The notes beneath the pieces are model-generated. The model saw nothing but the letters and a program-made list of their open reading frames with translations, was not told the origin of the DNA and made no database searches. A stretch of 64,000 nt of DNA from Methylovulum sp. (GTDB lineage Bacteria > Pseudomonadota > Gammaproteobacteria > Methylococcales > Methylomonadaceae), in contig JAQTQZ010000012.1 in NCBI GenBank assembly GCA_028712695.1, positions 1-64,000 of the forward strand, read 5' to 3'. Position numbers and translations under genes: made by a program. Positions 28,664-39,067 of the stretch are shown here, one piece after another. The number at the start of each line of letters is the position of its first letter. Positions within the stretch are counted from its first letter, which is position 1.

Positions 28664-29673
28664 AAAAAATACTCCCTGTTGTCCTGGTTTTGGCTACCGT
28701 TGCAGGTATCGCTTGGTTTTATCAGAAAACCCATGCTGAAGAGGAAAAAGAGCTGGTGCTTTACGGCAATGTTGACATACGTGAGGTCAACTTAGGTTTC
28801 CGTGTTGCTGGCAGGCTTGCCAAACTTGTTTACGACGAAGGCGACAAGGTCAAGCAAGGCGAGATGCTTGCCCAGCTTGATGATGAACCCTACCGTAACC
28901 AAGTCGCCAGTGCCGCCGCGCAAGCCAAGTCACTGCGGGAACGCTTGAAGCTGCGGGAAACGGGGAGCCGCCCACAAGAAATTGCCCAAGCCCAATCGCT
29001 AGTGCGCGAGCGCGAAGCCAGCGCAAGCAATGCCAAGCAACTTTTCCAACGCTCAGAAAGAACGCTTGCCGCCAAAGGCATTTCCAGCCAAGAGCGCGAC
29101 AATGCCGAAGCCAGCTATAAGGAGGCCGAAGCCCGGCTCGCGTCAGCACGGCAAAATCTGGCATTGCTCGAAGCCGGATTTCGAGCTGAAGACATTGCCC
29201 AAGCCAAGGCCGACCTCGCGCAAGCCGAAGCCGCCTTAGCCAGTGCCGAACTGCAAGTGAAAGATACGGTGTTGACCGCCCCGTCCGACGGGGTCATCTT
29301 CACCCGCGCCCAAGAAACAGGCGCCATTTTACAAGCCGGAACGACCGTGTTCACGCTGTCCTTACAAAATCCGGTTTGGGTTCGTGCTTATGTGCATGAA
29401 CTTGACCTCGGCCACATCCATCCCGGCACCCTTGTTGAAATTTATAGTGATTCGAGCCCTGGGCAACCGTATCAAGGGCAAATTGGCTTTATTTCACCAC
29501 GCGCGGAATTCACGCCCAAATCGGTGGAAACCAAAGAACTGCGCACCGCCCTTGTCTATCGCTTGCGTATTGTTGTGGATAAACCGGGCGATGGCTTGCG
29601 GCAAGGGATGCCCGTGACGGTCAAGCTAGCTAAGGACTTTCCGCCATCGTCCCTGCCCGCCACACCCTTATGA
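28660..29673 (+). CDS. ybhG: HlyD/YbhG-type membrane fusion protein
   Basis: A 337-residue adaptor with one N-terminal membrane anchor (ILPVVLVLATVAGIAWFY), a biotinyl-lipoyl-like domain (GFRVAGRLAKLVYDEGDKV), a long alanine-rich coiled coil (about 85-195) and a barrel domain (DTVLTAPSDGVIFTRAQETG). YbhG-type adaptors connect an ABC exporter to an outer-membrane channel. Start and stop overlap the neighbouring genes by four bases, so the operon is tightly coupled. The symbol is given by synteny and similarity. Confidence 0.85.
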   Translation: MKKILPVVLVLATVAGIAWFYQKTHAEEEKELVLYGNVDIREVNLGFRVAGRLAKLVYDEGDKVKQGEMLAQLDDEPYRNQVASAAAQAKSLRERLKLRETGSRPQEIAQAQSLVREREASASNAKQLFQRSERTLAAKGISSQERDNAEASYKEAEARLASARQNLALLEAGFRAEDIAQAKADLAQAEAALASAELQVKDTVLTAPSDGVIFTRAQETGAILQAGTTVFTLSLQNPVWVRAYVHELDLGHIHPGTLVEIYSDSSPGQPYQGQIGFISPRAEFTPKSVETKELRTALVYRLRIVVDKPGDGLRQGMPVTVKLAKDFPPSSLPATPL

Positions 29674-31400
29674 ATGACGCGCTGGTCACGCTTGAAGCCG
29701 TCAGTAAGAGCTTTCCGGGCACTGACAAGCCCGCTTTGGAAAATATCTCCTCCGCACTGTGGCCTGGGCGGATCACCGGCTTGGTCGGCCCGGACGGTGC
29801 AGGCAAGACAACCTTGATACGCTTGATGGCGGGGCTACTGGCACCCACGTCCGGCAGCATCTGCGTGAGCGGGCTTGACCCGATCCGCGATGCCGCCAAG
29901 TTACGCGAATTTGTCGGTTACATGCCGCAAAAGTTTGGCCTTTATGAAGACTTATCGGTATTGGAGAATCTTGAACTCCACGCCGACTTGCGCGGTGTGT
30001 TGGGCGCACAACGCACGGTGATTTTTGAACGCTTGCTGGGGTTCACCGATTTGGCCCGTTTCACCACCCGGCTGGCCGGAAAATTGTCCGGCGGTATGAA
30101 ACAAAAGTTAGGGCTAGCCTGTGCCTTGCTGGGACAACCCCGCTTGCTCCTGCTGGATGAACCGGGTGTGGGTGTCGATCCTATTTCACGGCGGGAATTA
30201 TGGAAAATGGTGCATGAGCTTATCGGCCAAGGGATTGCGGTGGTTTGGAGCACCGCTTATCTTGACGAAGCCGAACTCTGCCAAGACGTGTTGCTGATGA
30301 ACGAAGGCCAGTTGCTGTTTTCCGGCAAACCCTCCGACTTGACTAACCGTATCCGTGACCGCAGCTTCCAAATCCGCCATGCCGGCGGCAGCCGTCGGCA
30401 GTTGCTCGCCCGTGCCTTGCGCCGCCCCGAAGTGATGGACGGCGTGATCCAAGGCCACAGCGTCCGGCTGCTGTTACGGGACAATGCCACGCATCCCAAT
30501 TTGCTTGAATTGGAGGCGGGGGAGCAGGCGGAACTCGTGCAGGTTACGCCGCGCTTTGAAGATGCCTTCATTGAGGCGTTGGGCGGCGGGCCAGGGGGCG
30601 ATTCGGTGCTTGCCCAACGGTTGCGGCCTGTCGTTGGCGTTCAAGATACGGTGGTCGAAGCCGTCGAATTGACCAAGCTGTTCGGTGATTTTGCCGCCAC
30701 CGACCATGTCAACTTCGCGGTCAAACGTGGGGAAATTTTCGGGCTGCTCGGCCCGAACGGTGCGGGCAAGTCCACCACGTTTAGGATGATGTGCGGCTTG
30801 CTAGCCCCCACGTCCGGCACAGCCCGCGTTTTGGGTATTGACTTGAAAACCAGCGCGAGCTTGGCCCGCCAACAGCTAGGCTATATGGCGCAAAAGTTTT
30901 CCCTTTACGGCGGCCTGACCGTCCGGCAAAACTTGATGTTTTTCTCCGGTATTTATGGTTTGAAAGGCGAACGGCAAAAAGCGATGGTGAACGGGATGAT
31001 TGACATATTCAAGATGGAGCCGTTCCTGCACACCACCCCCGACACCTTACCGCTGGGTTTTAAGCAACGCCTCGCTCTGGCTTGCGCGGTGATGCACGAA
31101 CCGCCCCTCCTATTCCTTGACGAGCCGACCTCGGGGGTGGATCCGGTGACACGCCGCGAATTTTGGACGCATATCAACGGCGTGGTGGAAAAAGGCGTCA
31201 CCGTCATGGTGACCACGCATTTTATGGATGAGGCCGAATATTGCGACCGCATCGCGCTGGTGTTCCGTGGCAAAATCATCGCGGCAGGTACGCCCGACCA
31301 GCTCAAAGAACAAGTGTCCACCCCGGAAAACCCCGACCCGACAATGGAAGACGCCTTCATCGCCTTGGTGCAGGGGCAATCACAAGAGGACAGTTTATGA
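29670..31400 (+). CDS. ybhF: fused double ABC ATPase (YbhF-like)
   Basis: The 576-residue protein holds two nucleotide-binding domains in one chain. The first has Walker A GPDGAGKTT (about residue 40), signature LSGGMKQK and Walker B LLLLDEPGVGVD. The second has Walker A GPNGAGKST (about 360), Walker B LLFLDEPTSGVD and a degenerate signature LPLGFKQR. It powers the YbhS/YbhR-like permease pair. The weakened second signature suggests asymmetric ATP sites. Confidence 0.92.
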   Translation: MNDALVTLEAVSKSFPGTDKPALENISSALWPGRITGLVGPDGAGKTTLIRLMAGLLAPTSGSICVSGLDPIRDAAKLREFVGYMPQKFGLYEDLSVLENLELHADLRGVLGAQRTVIFERLLGFTDLARFTTRLAGKLSGGMKQKLGLACALLGQPRLLLLDEPGVGVDPISRRELWKMVHELIGQGIAVVWSTAYLDEAELCQDVLLMNEGQLLFSGKPSDLTNRIRDRSFQIRHAGGSRRQLLARALRRPEVMDGVIQGHSVRLLLRDNATHPNLLELEAGEQAELVQVTPRFEDAFIEALGGGPGGDSVLAQRLRPVVGVQDTVVEAVELTKLFGDFAATDHVNFAVKRGEIFGLLGPNGAGKSTTFRMMCGLLAPTSGTARVLGIDLKTSASLARQQLGYMAQKFSLYGGLTVRQNLMFFSGIYGLKGERQKAMVNGMIDIFKMEPFLHTTPDTLPLGFKQRLALACAVMHEPPLLFLDEPTSGVDPVTRREFWTHINGVVEKGVTVMVTTHFMDEAEYCDRIALVFRGKIIAAGTPDQLKEQVSTPENPDPTMEDAFIALVQGQSQEDSL

Positions 31401-32527
31401 ATAAGCGCGTGTCCTTCCGTCGTCTCCGCGCCCTGTGCCGTAAAGAGACACTACAAATTCTGCGTGACCCTAGCAGCAATATTATCGCCTTCGTGTTGCC
31501 GGTGGTTTTGTTGTTCATCTTTGGCTATGGCATCAATCTGGATTCAAGCGCGGTGACTATAGGCCTTGTCCTTGAAGACACCGGCCCGGAGGCACGGCGT
31601 TTTGCCAACAACCTTTACGGTTCGCCTTATCTTAAGGTGACGACGGGATTAACCCGAAGCGGGATGGAACAAACGATGACGGCGGGCGAAGTGCGCGGGT
31701 TCGTGGTGGTGCCGGTGGATTTTTCCGAAAAGCTCAAAAACCCGACCGATACGGCTCCGCTGCTGGTGGTTGCCGATGGTGCCGAACCCAATACCGCCAA
31801 CTTTGTACAAAATTACATGAACGGTGTCTGGAATGGCTGGTTGCAGCAACGCGCCGCCGAGCAAGGTGTGTCGCCGCCCATTGGTATCAGTATTGACTCC
31901 CGATTTTGGTTCAACCCCTCAGCCGAGAGCCGCAATTATCTCATTCCGGGCTCCATCACCATCATCATGACGGTCATCGGCACTTTACTGACGTCCTTGG
32001 TGGTCGCCCGTGAATGGGAGCGCGGCACGATGGAAGCGTTGTTGGCCTCGCCAGTGACGCGAGCCGAACTGTTGCTGAGCAAATTGCTGCCCTATTACGC
32101 GCTGGGCATTATCTCCCTGTTTTTATGCGTGGGGGTTTCGGTGTTTATCCTCAAAGTGCCATTCCGTGGTTCGTTGTTCGCATTATGGGTCATTGGCTCG
32201 CTATTTTTAACCAGTAGCCTAGGGTTGGGGTTATTGCTGTCAACCGTGTTGCGCAACCAGTTCAATGCCGCCCAAGCATCGTTGAACGCCGCGTTCCTGC
32301 CCGCCCTGATGCTTTCGGGCTTCATCTACGAAATCCGCAGTATGCCCGTGTTCATCCAGGCCGTTACCTACCTGATCCCGGCGCGGTATTTTGTGACTGC
32401 GATGCAAACACTTTTTCAGGCGGGCAATGTCTGGCCTTTACTGATCAGCAGCGGGCTTTTTCTGTTGCTGTCATCGATTTTTTTCATTGGCCTGACCGCG
32501 CTGAAAACGCGGCGGCGGCTGGAGTAA
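31397..32527 (+). CDS. ybhS: ABC-2 type permease (YbhS-like)
   Basis: A 376-residue ABC-2 permease with an N-terminal amphipathic segment ([20 protein letters not shown]), a first helix, a long periplasmic loop, and five C-terminal helices starting [19 protein letters not shown]. The conserved [14 protein letters not shown] follows the second helix. The ATG at 31397 overlaps the ATPase stop (ATGA); an open frame extending upstream to 31241 only shadows the ATPase gene. Confidence 0.9.
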   Translation: MNKRVSFRRLRALCRKETLQILRDPSSNIIAFVLPVVLLFIFGYGINLDSSAVTIGLVLEDTGPEARRFANNLYGSPYLKVTTGLTRSGMEQTMTAGEVRGFVVVPVDFSEKLKNPTDTAPLLVVADGAEPNTANFVQNYMNGVWNGWLQQRAAEQGVSPPIGISIDSRFWFNPSAESRNYLIPGSITIIMTVIGTLLTSLVVAREWERGTMEALLASPVTRAELLLSKLLPYYALGIISLFLCVGVSVFILKVPFRGSLFALWVIGSLFLTSSLGLGLLLSTVLRNQFNAAQASLNAAFLPALMLSGFIYEIRSMPVFIQAVTYLIPARYFVTAMQTLFQAGNVWPLLISSGLFLLLSSIFFIGLTALKTRRRLE

Positions 32528-32529
32528 TC

Positions 32530-33636
32530 ATGTTTTCCCGTATCGCCACGCTGATTGTCAAAGAACTCCAAGGTCTGATGATGGATCGCCAGACCCGCAT
32601 CATCCTTATCATGCCAGTCATCATGCAACTCATACTGTTCCCTTTCGCGGCAACCTTGGAAGTCACCAACAACACCTTGGCGATTTTTAACGAGGACAGT
32701 GGCAAAGAATCCATCGAGCTTATCCAGCGGTTCTCGAAGGCGCAAGCGTTCAGCGAAATGCTTCAACTCTACGGTGAAACCGATGTGCGCCGCGTCATCG
32801 ACAACCAGGAAGCCTTGATCGTCATCCGGTTTCCTGCCGATTTTTCGCGCGACGTGGTCGCCGGACGTCCTGCCAGCATCCAAGCGTTGTTGGATGGCCG
32901 CCGCTCGAACAGCGGCCAGATCGCTTTGGGCTATGTGCAGCAAATTATCCAAGGCTATAACGACGAACGCCATACCGCTAAGAAGCAGTCCACCCCATCC
33001 ATCCTCGTGGCCCGCAATTGGTTCAACCCTAACCTCGATTATGTGCGCCATATCGTGCCTAGCCTGGTGGCGATGATCACGACAATCAGCACCCTGATTG
33101 TGACCTCCCTCTCGGTCGCCCGTGAACGCGAACAAGGTACGTTCGACCAACTTCTGGTGTCGCCGTTGACCCCTGGCATGATTATGGTGGGCAAGACCAT
33201 TCCGGCACTGCTGGTTGCCATGACCCAAGCCACCATCATTTTGTTGGCGGCTATCTTTGCCTACCAGATACCGTTTGTCGGCTCGTTTGTGCTGCTTTAC
33301 ACCAGCATGGCGTTCTATATCCTTGCCTTAGCCGGATTCGGGCTGTTGATCTCCTCGCTTTGCACCACGCAACAGCAGGCTTTCTTGGGCGTGTTCACGT
33401 TCACGGTGCCAGCCATCCTGCTGTCGGGATTTGTTTCGCCTATTGAGAATATGCCGCTTTGGTTGCAATACTTGGATTGGGTAAATCCGCTACGCCATTT
33501 CATCATTATTGTGAAAGGCGTTTTTCTTAAAGACATTGGCCTGCTCTTGCTGCTGCAAAACCTTTGGCCGCTGTTGGTTATTGCCACTGGAACCCTAGGG
33601 GCTGCCAACTGGATGTTTCACCGACATCTAGGATAG
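32530..33636 (+). CDS. ybhR: ABC-2 type permease (YbhR-like)
   Basis: A 368-residue paralogue of the preceding permease, with the same topology and the family motif [18 protein letters not shown]. The two permeases probably form a heterodimer driven by the fused ATPase. It starts 2 bases after the ybhS-like stop. By analogy with YbhFSR the exporter may move drugs or sodium, but no substrate can be read from the sequence. Confidence 0.9.
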   Translation: MFSRIATLIVKELQGLMMDRQTRIILIMPVIMQLILFPFAATLEVTNNTLAIFNEDSGKESIELIQRFSKAQAFSEMLQLYGETDVRRVIDNQEALIVIRFPADFSRDVVAGRPASIQALLDGRRSNSGQIALGYVQQIIQGYNDERHTAKKQSTPSILVARNWFNPNLDYVRHIVPSLVAMITTISTLIVTSLSVAREREQGTFDQLLVSPLTPGMIMVGKTIPALLVAMTQATIILLAAIFAYQIPFVGSFVLLYTSMAFYILALAGFGLLISSLCTTQQQAFLGVFTFTVPAILLSGFVSPIENMPLWLQYLDWVNPLRHFIIIVKGVFLKDIGLLLLLQNLWPLLVIATGTLGAANWMFHRHLG

Positions 33637-33750
33637 CCATAGGAACATAAATATGCCCCACATTATTTGTTTATCAAAAAGCATACGCCTAGGTGTCCTA
33701 TTGGTCAGTACCAACACTTTTAACATGGCACCCAAACAAGGTGGAAAATC

Positions 33751-35223
33751 ATGATCATTGCTTCGACCCTTTCTTACGCACCACGCAGTATTGGAATAAT
33801 TGGCCTGAGTCTTGTGCTTTCGGCGTGCATGGTTGGGCCTGATTATCGTAAACCGGACACACCCCTGCCTAAGGATTGGGTTTCATCCCAAAACAAGAAA
33901 ACTGCAAAAGGTGAGGTTGCCAGTGAATTGGCCTGGTGGCAAAATTTCCATGACCCTGTTTTAAACCAATTGATGGCAAAAGCAGCTAATGGCAATTTGG
34001 ATGTGAAAATTGCCGGAACGCGCATCGCACAAGCCCGCGCGTCAAGCGCTTTTGCCAATGCGGCCTTGTTTCCGGTTGGCGATATGATGGCGAGTGCGAC
34101 CCGTCAAGCCAACCAAATCGGTTTTCCAAATAGCGCCCCTGCAAGCTTATCCAGTGCTGTGAAGCAACCGTTCAATATTTTTAAGACCGGTTTCGATGCC
34201 AGCTGGGAGCTTGACCTGTTCGGCGGCCATCGCCGCGAGGCAGAATCCGCCCGGGCGGAATTGGCAGCCTCGGCCATATCCCTCGACGATGTTTTAATCA
34301 GCACGCTGGCCGAAGCCGCACGCACGTATATCGAGATACGCCAGTACCAAGCACAGTTGCGCGTCGCAGAAGAAACTATCGCCGCAGACATGAAAACCAC
34401 GGCTATCACCCAACAACGGGTTGAATTAGGCGAAACTGCCGGACTCGATGTCTCAAGGGCAGAGGCGCAACAGCAACATGATCAGACACAAATACCTTAT
34501 TACCGCAATCTGCTGACACAGGCGGAATACAGTTTAGATGTGCTGTTAGGCGAACAACCCGGTGCAGCACACCGGCTTCTCAATGCGGCTTCAGCAATAC
34601 CGGCCAGCGACAAACAACTCATTTTGGCAGCGCCAGCTTCTGTAATTGCCCAGCGTCCTGATATTCGTAGCGCAGAACGCAAGCTCGCTTCAGCCACCGC
34701 GCAACAAGGGGCTGCCGTGGCAAAATTCTTCCCGGATATTTCCCTCGTCGGTTTTATCGGGCTTTTTAATACCGATGCCGGAAGTTTATTGCGCGTCAGC
34801 AGTAAGTCATGGACTATGGGTGCGAATGTTTTGTGGCCTATTTTAAGCTACGGCTCGTTATCGGCCAATCTCGATGCCGCTAACGCAAAACAGCAAGAGG
34901 CCCTCGTAAAATATCAGCAAACCATTATCAGTGCGTTGGCAGATGTGGAACGCTCCTTTTCCGCCTATACCGAGCAAGAAAAATACACGCAGTCCTTGGA
35001 AAAAGCCACCGCCGCTGACCTTAATATTTCCGAAATTGCCCTTCGGCGTTACGAGGAAGGCTTGGCATCATTTTTGGACGTGCTGGATGCACAACGCGGG
35101 CTTTATGCTTCCCAGAACCAATTGGCACTCGCTAAAGCACAGTCAGCGCAGAATCTGATTGCCGTCTACAAAAGCTTAGGTGGCAGTTGGGAAGTGGCTA
35201 AGGTGGCTAAGTCCAACCCTTAA
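33751..35223 (+). CDS. outer-membrane efflux lipoprotein (NodT/OprM family)
   Basis: A 490-residue TolC-fold lipoprotein with cysteine 26 in LVLSACMVGPDYRKP and the family ending AQNLIAVYKSLGGSW. It lies 114 bp after the permease and in the same direction, so the ABC exporter has its own outer-membrane exit duct, unlike the Escherichia coli locus, which relies on an unlinked channel. AAGGTGG precedes the ATG. It is paralogous to the gene at 21917-23335. Confidence 0.9.
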   Translation: MIIASTLSYAPRSIGIIGLSLVLSACMVGPDYRKPDTPLPKDWVSSQNKKTAKGEVASELAWWQNFHDPVLNQLMAKAANGNLDVKIAGTRIAQARASSAFANAALFPVGDMMASATRQANQIGFPNSAPASLSSAVKQPFNIFKTGFDASWELDLFGGHRREAESARAELAASAISLDDVLISTLAEAARTYIEIRQYQAQLRVAEETIAADMKTTAITQQRVELGETAGLDVSRAEAQQQHDQTQIPYYRNLLTQAEYSLDVLLGEQPGAAHRLLNAASAIPASDKQLILAAPASVIAQRPDIRSAERKLASATAQQGAAVAKFFPDISLVGFIGLFNTDAGSLLRVSSKSWTMGANVLWPILSYGSLSANLDAANAKQQEALVKYQQTIISALADVERSFSAYTEQEKYTQSLEKATAADLNISEIALRRYEEGLASFLDVLDAQRGLYASQNQLALAKAQSAQNLIAVYKSLGGSWEVAKVAKSNP

Positions 35224-35257
35224 AGCATCGACAATAGACATAACTCTGAACCGAAGG

Positions 35258-35293
35258 CTTGACCGCTTAAAATATATAGTTTAAATGGTCAAG
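35258..35293 (+). terminator. hairpin after the exporter operon
   Basis: CTTGACC (35258-35264) and GGTCAAG (35287-35293) form a 7-bp stem, with TTAAA/TTTAA pairing inside, followed by TTTTCGGTTTTTT. It sits 35 bases after the outer-membrane gene stop and may be the operon terminator. It overlaps the repeat element described next. Confidence 0.55.
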
Positions 35294-35427
35294 TTTTCGG
35301 TTTTTTATGTAGGGTACGCACCGCGTACATTTTATAAAATTAATATAAAAATCAATGCAAAAGGTACGCGGTGCGTACCCTACAAAGAATATAAAAGCCG
35401 TAAACATGACCGTTCAGACTATATATT
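35271..35427. repeat. palindromic intergenic repeat, copy with inverted ends
   Basis: A 157-bp element whose ends are imperfect inverted repeats (AATATATAGTTTAAATGGTC on the left; the right end complements it at 35405-35427). Inside are GTAGGGTACGCACCGCGTAC and its inverted partner GTACGCGGTGCGTACCCTAC. About 45 bp of the left half recurs at 62959-63003, and the core recurs at 10294-10310. No flanking target duplication was found. Confidence 0.7.
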
Positions 35428-35509
35428 GGGTTGCGCCGCTACCGGTTCCAGGTCGATCACCAGTTTTTTAGGCGGGAAAAATAAGGCGGAGACCTGCACG
35501 ACGCAGGCG

Positions 35510-36540
35510 TTAAACGGCTAACAACTCAATACATTCGCGTAATAACGCGGTGGCGTAACTGCCTGCCGGTAACGTAAAGTCAAGTTCCAGGACAGCCGTT
35601 TCAACAAATTGCCAGTGCAAATCGGGCACATTAACCCGCAACGCCCTTCTATCCCTGTCAACGGCACACGCTATCAAGCCTTGAGCCAGTTCAGGATGGG
35701 CGGCTATAACCGTTTGTTCAAGCATGAGCGCGTCATCTGCCACATCGGCATCACCTTTACCCCACAACACGCCAGTTGGATGTATGGTTTTTTCCGCCAG
35801 CCGCCGGATAATATCGGCATCGGGCTGGGTTGATTTAAAACAGCTGTGTGACAAATCGAACACATAAGTGTCGCCCACCAGCGCCTGGTCCCACGTTTGC
35901 TGCTTGACCCGCTCAGCCAGAATCTGGTTAAACAGGTACGAGCGTGCCGCTGACAAATACAAGCTGCGTTGCTCGCGTCCGACTTTGGCGCCCCGAAACA
36001 TCGCCAAGGCTTTATTGACATTCTGCCCCGCATGGCCAAAGCGCTGTTCGCCATAATAATTGGAATGCCATTGGCCTTAATCATTGCCAATTGCCGGATG
36101 GTTTTATCTGGGTCGCCCTGCCAATTACGGATAGTGAGCTTAAAGCGGTTGCCAGCTAATACACCACGCTTTAGTTTTCTGGCGTGGCGGACAGCTTGTA
36201 ACACTTTAATAGTGTCCGATTCAAACTGTGTCCAATCGGGGTCCGCTTTGCCAGGCAACCAAACACTAAACCACTGGGTCGTGACGGCATGGCGGTCTTT
36301 TAACCCGGCATAACCCACATCGCGCTGGCGGACATTGGCAAACCGCGCCAGTTGCCTGACGATGTACTCGGTATTTTCGCCGGTTTTTTGGATCTGCAAA
36401 AACGCATGCTCGCCAGAGCCTGAAGGCTCAAAAGCCAGTTGCTCATCAACACAAAAATCGTCAGGCCTGCTACGGATAAGGCCAGTGCCGGAAGGTTGGC
36501 CATAAACATAAGGCCAAAGTGGCATTTCAATGACTGGCAT
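35510..36540 (-). pseudogene. truD: tRNA pseudouridine synthase D, frameshifted
   Basis: The N-terminal part (from the ATG at 36540) reads PVIEMPLWPYVYGQ... and has the catalytic region DVGYAGLKDRHAVTTQWFS, as in TruD, which makes pseudouridine 13 in tRNA-Glu. Near 36058-36063 the frame breaks: one adenine appears to be missing in CCAATTATTATGG, since an extra A restores NYYGEQRFGHAGQN and joins the C-terminal part, which runs to LLRECIELLAV. Either a real inactivating indel or a base error. It follows ispF with a one-base overlap. Confidence 0.85.
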
Positions 36541-37013
36541 CAGACGTTGTCAACCAATACGATTGCCTGAACGGCTATGCCTTCTTTACGGCCTTCAAAG
36601 CCAAGCTTTTCGGTCGTGGTCGCCTTGACATTGATGCAGTCAACATCCACCTGTAAATCATCGGCGATATTGGCGCACATCGCGGCGATATGCGGCGCCA
36701 TTTTGGGCGCTTGGGCAATAATCGTCACATCCGCATTCACCAAGCTATAGCCTTTTTCCTGCACAATACGATACACATGGCGCAACAGCACACGGCTGTC
36801 AACGCCTTTAAATTCAGGGTCGGTGTCAGGAAAATGTTTGCCTATATCGCCTAACGCCGCCGCGCCCAGCAAGGCATCGCTCAGTGCGTGCAACAACACA
36901 TCGCCATCTGAATGCGCTTCCAGCCCTTGTTCATAAGGTATTTTTACCCCCCCTAAAATAATGTGGTCGCCTGCGTTAAAACGGTGGACGTCGTAGCCCT
37001 GCCCTACTCTCAT
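36540..37013 (-). CDS. ispF: 2-C-methyl-D-erythritol 2,4-cyclodiphosphate synthase
   Basis: A 157-residue enzyme with the metal-binding GQGYDVHRF (Asp and His at 8 and 10), [18 protein letters not shown] and the ending [16 protein letters not shown] typical of IspF. It forms the cyclic diphosphate in the MEP isoprenoid pathway. It overlaps ispD by four bases, and the frameshifted truD follows, the usual gammaproteobacterial order. Confidence 0.97.
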   Translation of the reverse strand: MRVGQGYDVHRFNAGDHIILGGVKIPYEQGLEAHSDGDVLLHALSDALLGAAALGDIGKHFPDTDPEFKGVDSRVLLRHVYRIVQEKGYSLVNADVTIIAQAPKMAPHIAAMCANIADDLQVDVDCINVKATTTEKLGFEGRKEGIAVQAIVLVDNV

Positions 37014-37705
37014 TGTTGTTGCTCCAGATAAAATTGTGCTAATGCCAAGTCTTCAGGCCGGGTGATTTTAATATTGTCGGGCCGACCTTCGACAATTTTC
37101 GGTTGCAGTCCCTGTAATTCCAAGGCGCTGGCTTCATCGGTTATGGCAGGATTGCCCTCTGCCGCCTGCAGTGCGGACTTCAACATGCCGTAACGGAACA
37201 TCTGCGGTGTTAAAGCACGCCAGATGTGCGTCCTGTCCAGTGTGCCGACAATGCAGCCATTTTGGACATTTTTTAAGGTGTCGTGCGAAGACAGTGCCAG
37301 TATACCGCCGACTTCATCGTCTACCAGTGACTCAATCAGCTGGTGAATATCGGTGCTGGTAAGACACGGCCTAGCGGCATCATGCACCAATACCCAATCA
37401 TTATCAGCCGCGTCGGCACGTATCGCTTTTAGCGCGGACAACACGGAATCCGCACGTTCTTTACCACCAGCTGCGGTGATTATTTTTTCATGATGGGATA
37501 ATTGGCACACTGGCCAATAAGGGTCTTCTTCAGAAACCGCCACGCTAATGGCAGCAAAAACTTCCGCTTGCAATAGCCGTGTCAGGGTATGCTCAAGCAC
37601 AGTTTTACCGGCAAGCTCCAAATATTGTTTGGGCCGGTCAGCATTCATGCGCTTACCTACCCCCGCCGCTGGGACTACCGCCCAGAATTTTATTGAATCG
37701 GTCAT
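37010..37705 (-). CDS. ispD: 2-C-methyl-D-erythritol 4-phosphate cytidylyltransferase
   Basis: A 231-residue nucleotidyltransferase with [20 protein letters not shown] (CTP-binding loop), [12 protein letters not shown] and the C-terminal [17 protein letters not shown]. It couples CTP to methylerythritol phosphate in the MEP pathway. The first gene of the ispD-ispF-truD group here; ftsB is not directly upstream. Confidence 0.97.
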   Translation of the reverse strand: MTDSIKFWAVVPAAGVGKRMNADRPKQYLELAGKTVLEHTLTRLLQAEVFAAISVAVSEEDPYWPVCQLSHHEKIITAAGGKERADSVLSALKAIRADAADNDWVLVHDAARPCLTSTDIHQLIESLVDDEVGGILALSSHDTLKNVQNGCIVGTLDRTHIWRALTPQMFRYGMLKSALQAAEGNPAITDEASALELQGLQPKIVEGRPDNIKITRPEDLALAQFYLEQQQ

Positions 37706-37953
37706 AAGTACAATGAAGGAAAAAATAGAGTGGTTGTTTTACAGGTTGGATTGGGTAAAATTTTAAATATTGTGCCATTATTTTGACTGGAACCATGATA
37801 CCTCACCAATCGAGGATTATAGCAGCATCGCTAATTTCGTAGCTCCCAAACAGTCGGAAATGGGAGGATTTTCAGACCCGTAGGCTTTCCTGTTCAACTG
37901 CTATTAAGACAGTTATGCTACGCTGGACAATCTGGCAAAAAAAGGAGCCTGCT

Positions 37954-38592
37954 ATGGATGCACTAAACCAAATATCGACCACTTTAGCCTTAACAATGGG
38001 GCTTGCTTGGGCAAGCGGTATTAATTTGTACGCAACCTTATTGACACTGGGTCTGCTTGCCAATACCGGCAATATCGATTTGCCGCCCGATTTACAAATC
38101 GTCGCCAACCCACTGGTTTTAGGTGCAGCAGGACTCATGTATTGCATTGAGTTTTTTGCTGATAAAACACCCGGCGTAGACACTGGCTGGGATGCTATCC
38201 ACACGTTTATCCGCATCCCCGCTGGCGCCATGTTGGCCGCTGGGGCGATAGGCGACCTTAATCCCGCCGTTGAAATCGCCGCCGCAATCTTAGGCGGCAG
38301 TCTGGCAGCAGGATCCCACGCGACTAAAGCAGGCACCCGCGTGCTTATCAACACGTCACCCGAACCCTTCAGCAACTGGTTTGCTTCTTTAGGCGAAGAT
38401 GTTGCAGTGATTGGCGGTGTTTGGGCATGTATTAATCACCCTACCCTATTTTTAGTTGCATTGGCGCTTTTTATACTACTGATGGTTTGGTGGTTACCCA
38501 AAATATGGGGCGGTATAAAAAAGGTCTTGCGCTTCATTGCCAACTTGTTCGGAAGCCCTCCCCCGCCACCAAGAATAGACCCACTCGAATAA
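37954..38592 (+). CDS. DUF4126 family membrane protein
   Basis: A 212-residue membrane protein with GLAWASGINLYATLLTLGLL at the N-terminus, a conserved AGGLMYCIEFFADK-like segment and glycine/alanine-rich helices (AAAILGGSLAAGSHATKAGT), which fit DUF4126. The tail is basic and proline-rich (SPPPPPRIDP). Function unknown. The ATG at 37954 has AAAGGAG 6 bases upstream, so the longer frame from 37915 is not used. Confidence 0.8.
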   Translation: MDALNQISTTLALTMGLAWASGINLYATLLTLGLLANTGNIDLPPDLQIVANPLVLGAAGLMYCIEFFADKTPGVDTGWDAIHTFIRIPAGAMLAAGAIGDLNPAVEIAAAILGGSLAAGSHATKAGTRVLINTSPEPFSNWFASLGEDVAVIGGVWACINHPTLFLVALALFILLMVWWLPKIWGGIKKVLRFIANLFGSPPPPPRIDPLE

Positions 38593-38656
38593 AAGTGACG
38601 GTTGATCTTGACTAGCTGCCCGTATTAGAGTCTAATAGCCGTCTTTTGCAGCATGC

Positions 38657-38732
<76 letters not shown>

Positions 38733-38757
38733 TGTACAAAATAACAAAGTCTTAAAT

Positions 38758-38833
<76 letters not shown>

Positions 38834-38848
38834 TGAATAAGTACGAAA

Positions 38849-38871
38849 GCCGACCTCAAGTCGGTTTTTTT
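38849..38871 (+). terminator. intrinsic terminator of the tRNA-Phe pair
   Basis: CCGAC-CTCAA-GTCGG followed by seven thymidines, 16 bases after the second tRNA. A short but classical Rho-independent terminator. Confidence 0.85.
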
Positions 38872-39067
38872 ATGCCTGCTATTTATGCCCCTGCAAATTG
38901 ATACCCTTTGCCGCCGTATTTACGATCATCTTAATTGTAAGAAAAACAAAAAAATGCAGTGACCCGATAATCGCATTCGGTTCACTGCATTCTTAATTCA
39001 ACCACTAAGTATAAAAATGAAGGTTTCAGACCAAGATTAGCCCATCTGAAAACTGGCGTTTAATGAC

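Noticed and set aside
31241-31396. Longer N-terminus for the YbhS-like permease
   Set aside because: This part is the ATPase gene read in another frame; the permease homology starts at the ATG at 31397, which overlaps the ATPase stop.
32416-33228. Antisense 270-codon frame opposite the YbhR-like permease
   Set aside because: A shadow of the sense gene: histidine- and arginine-rich with no family features.
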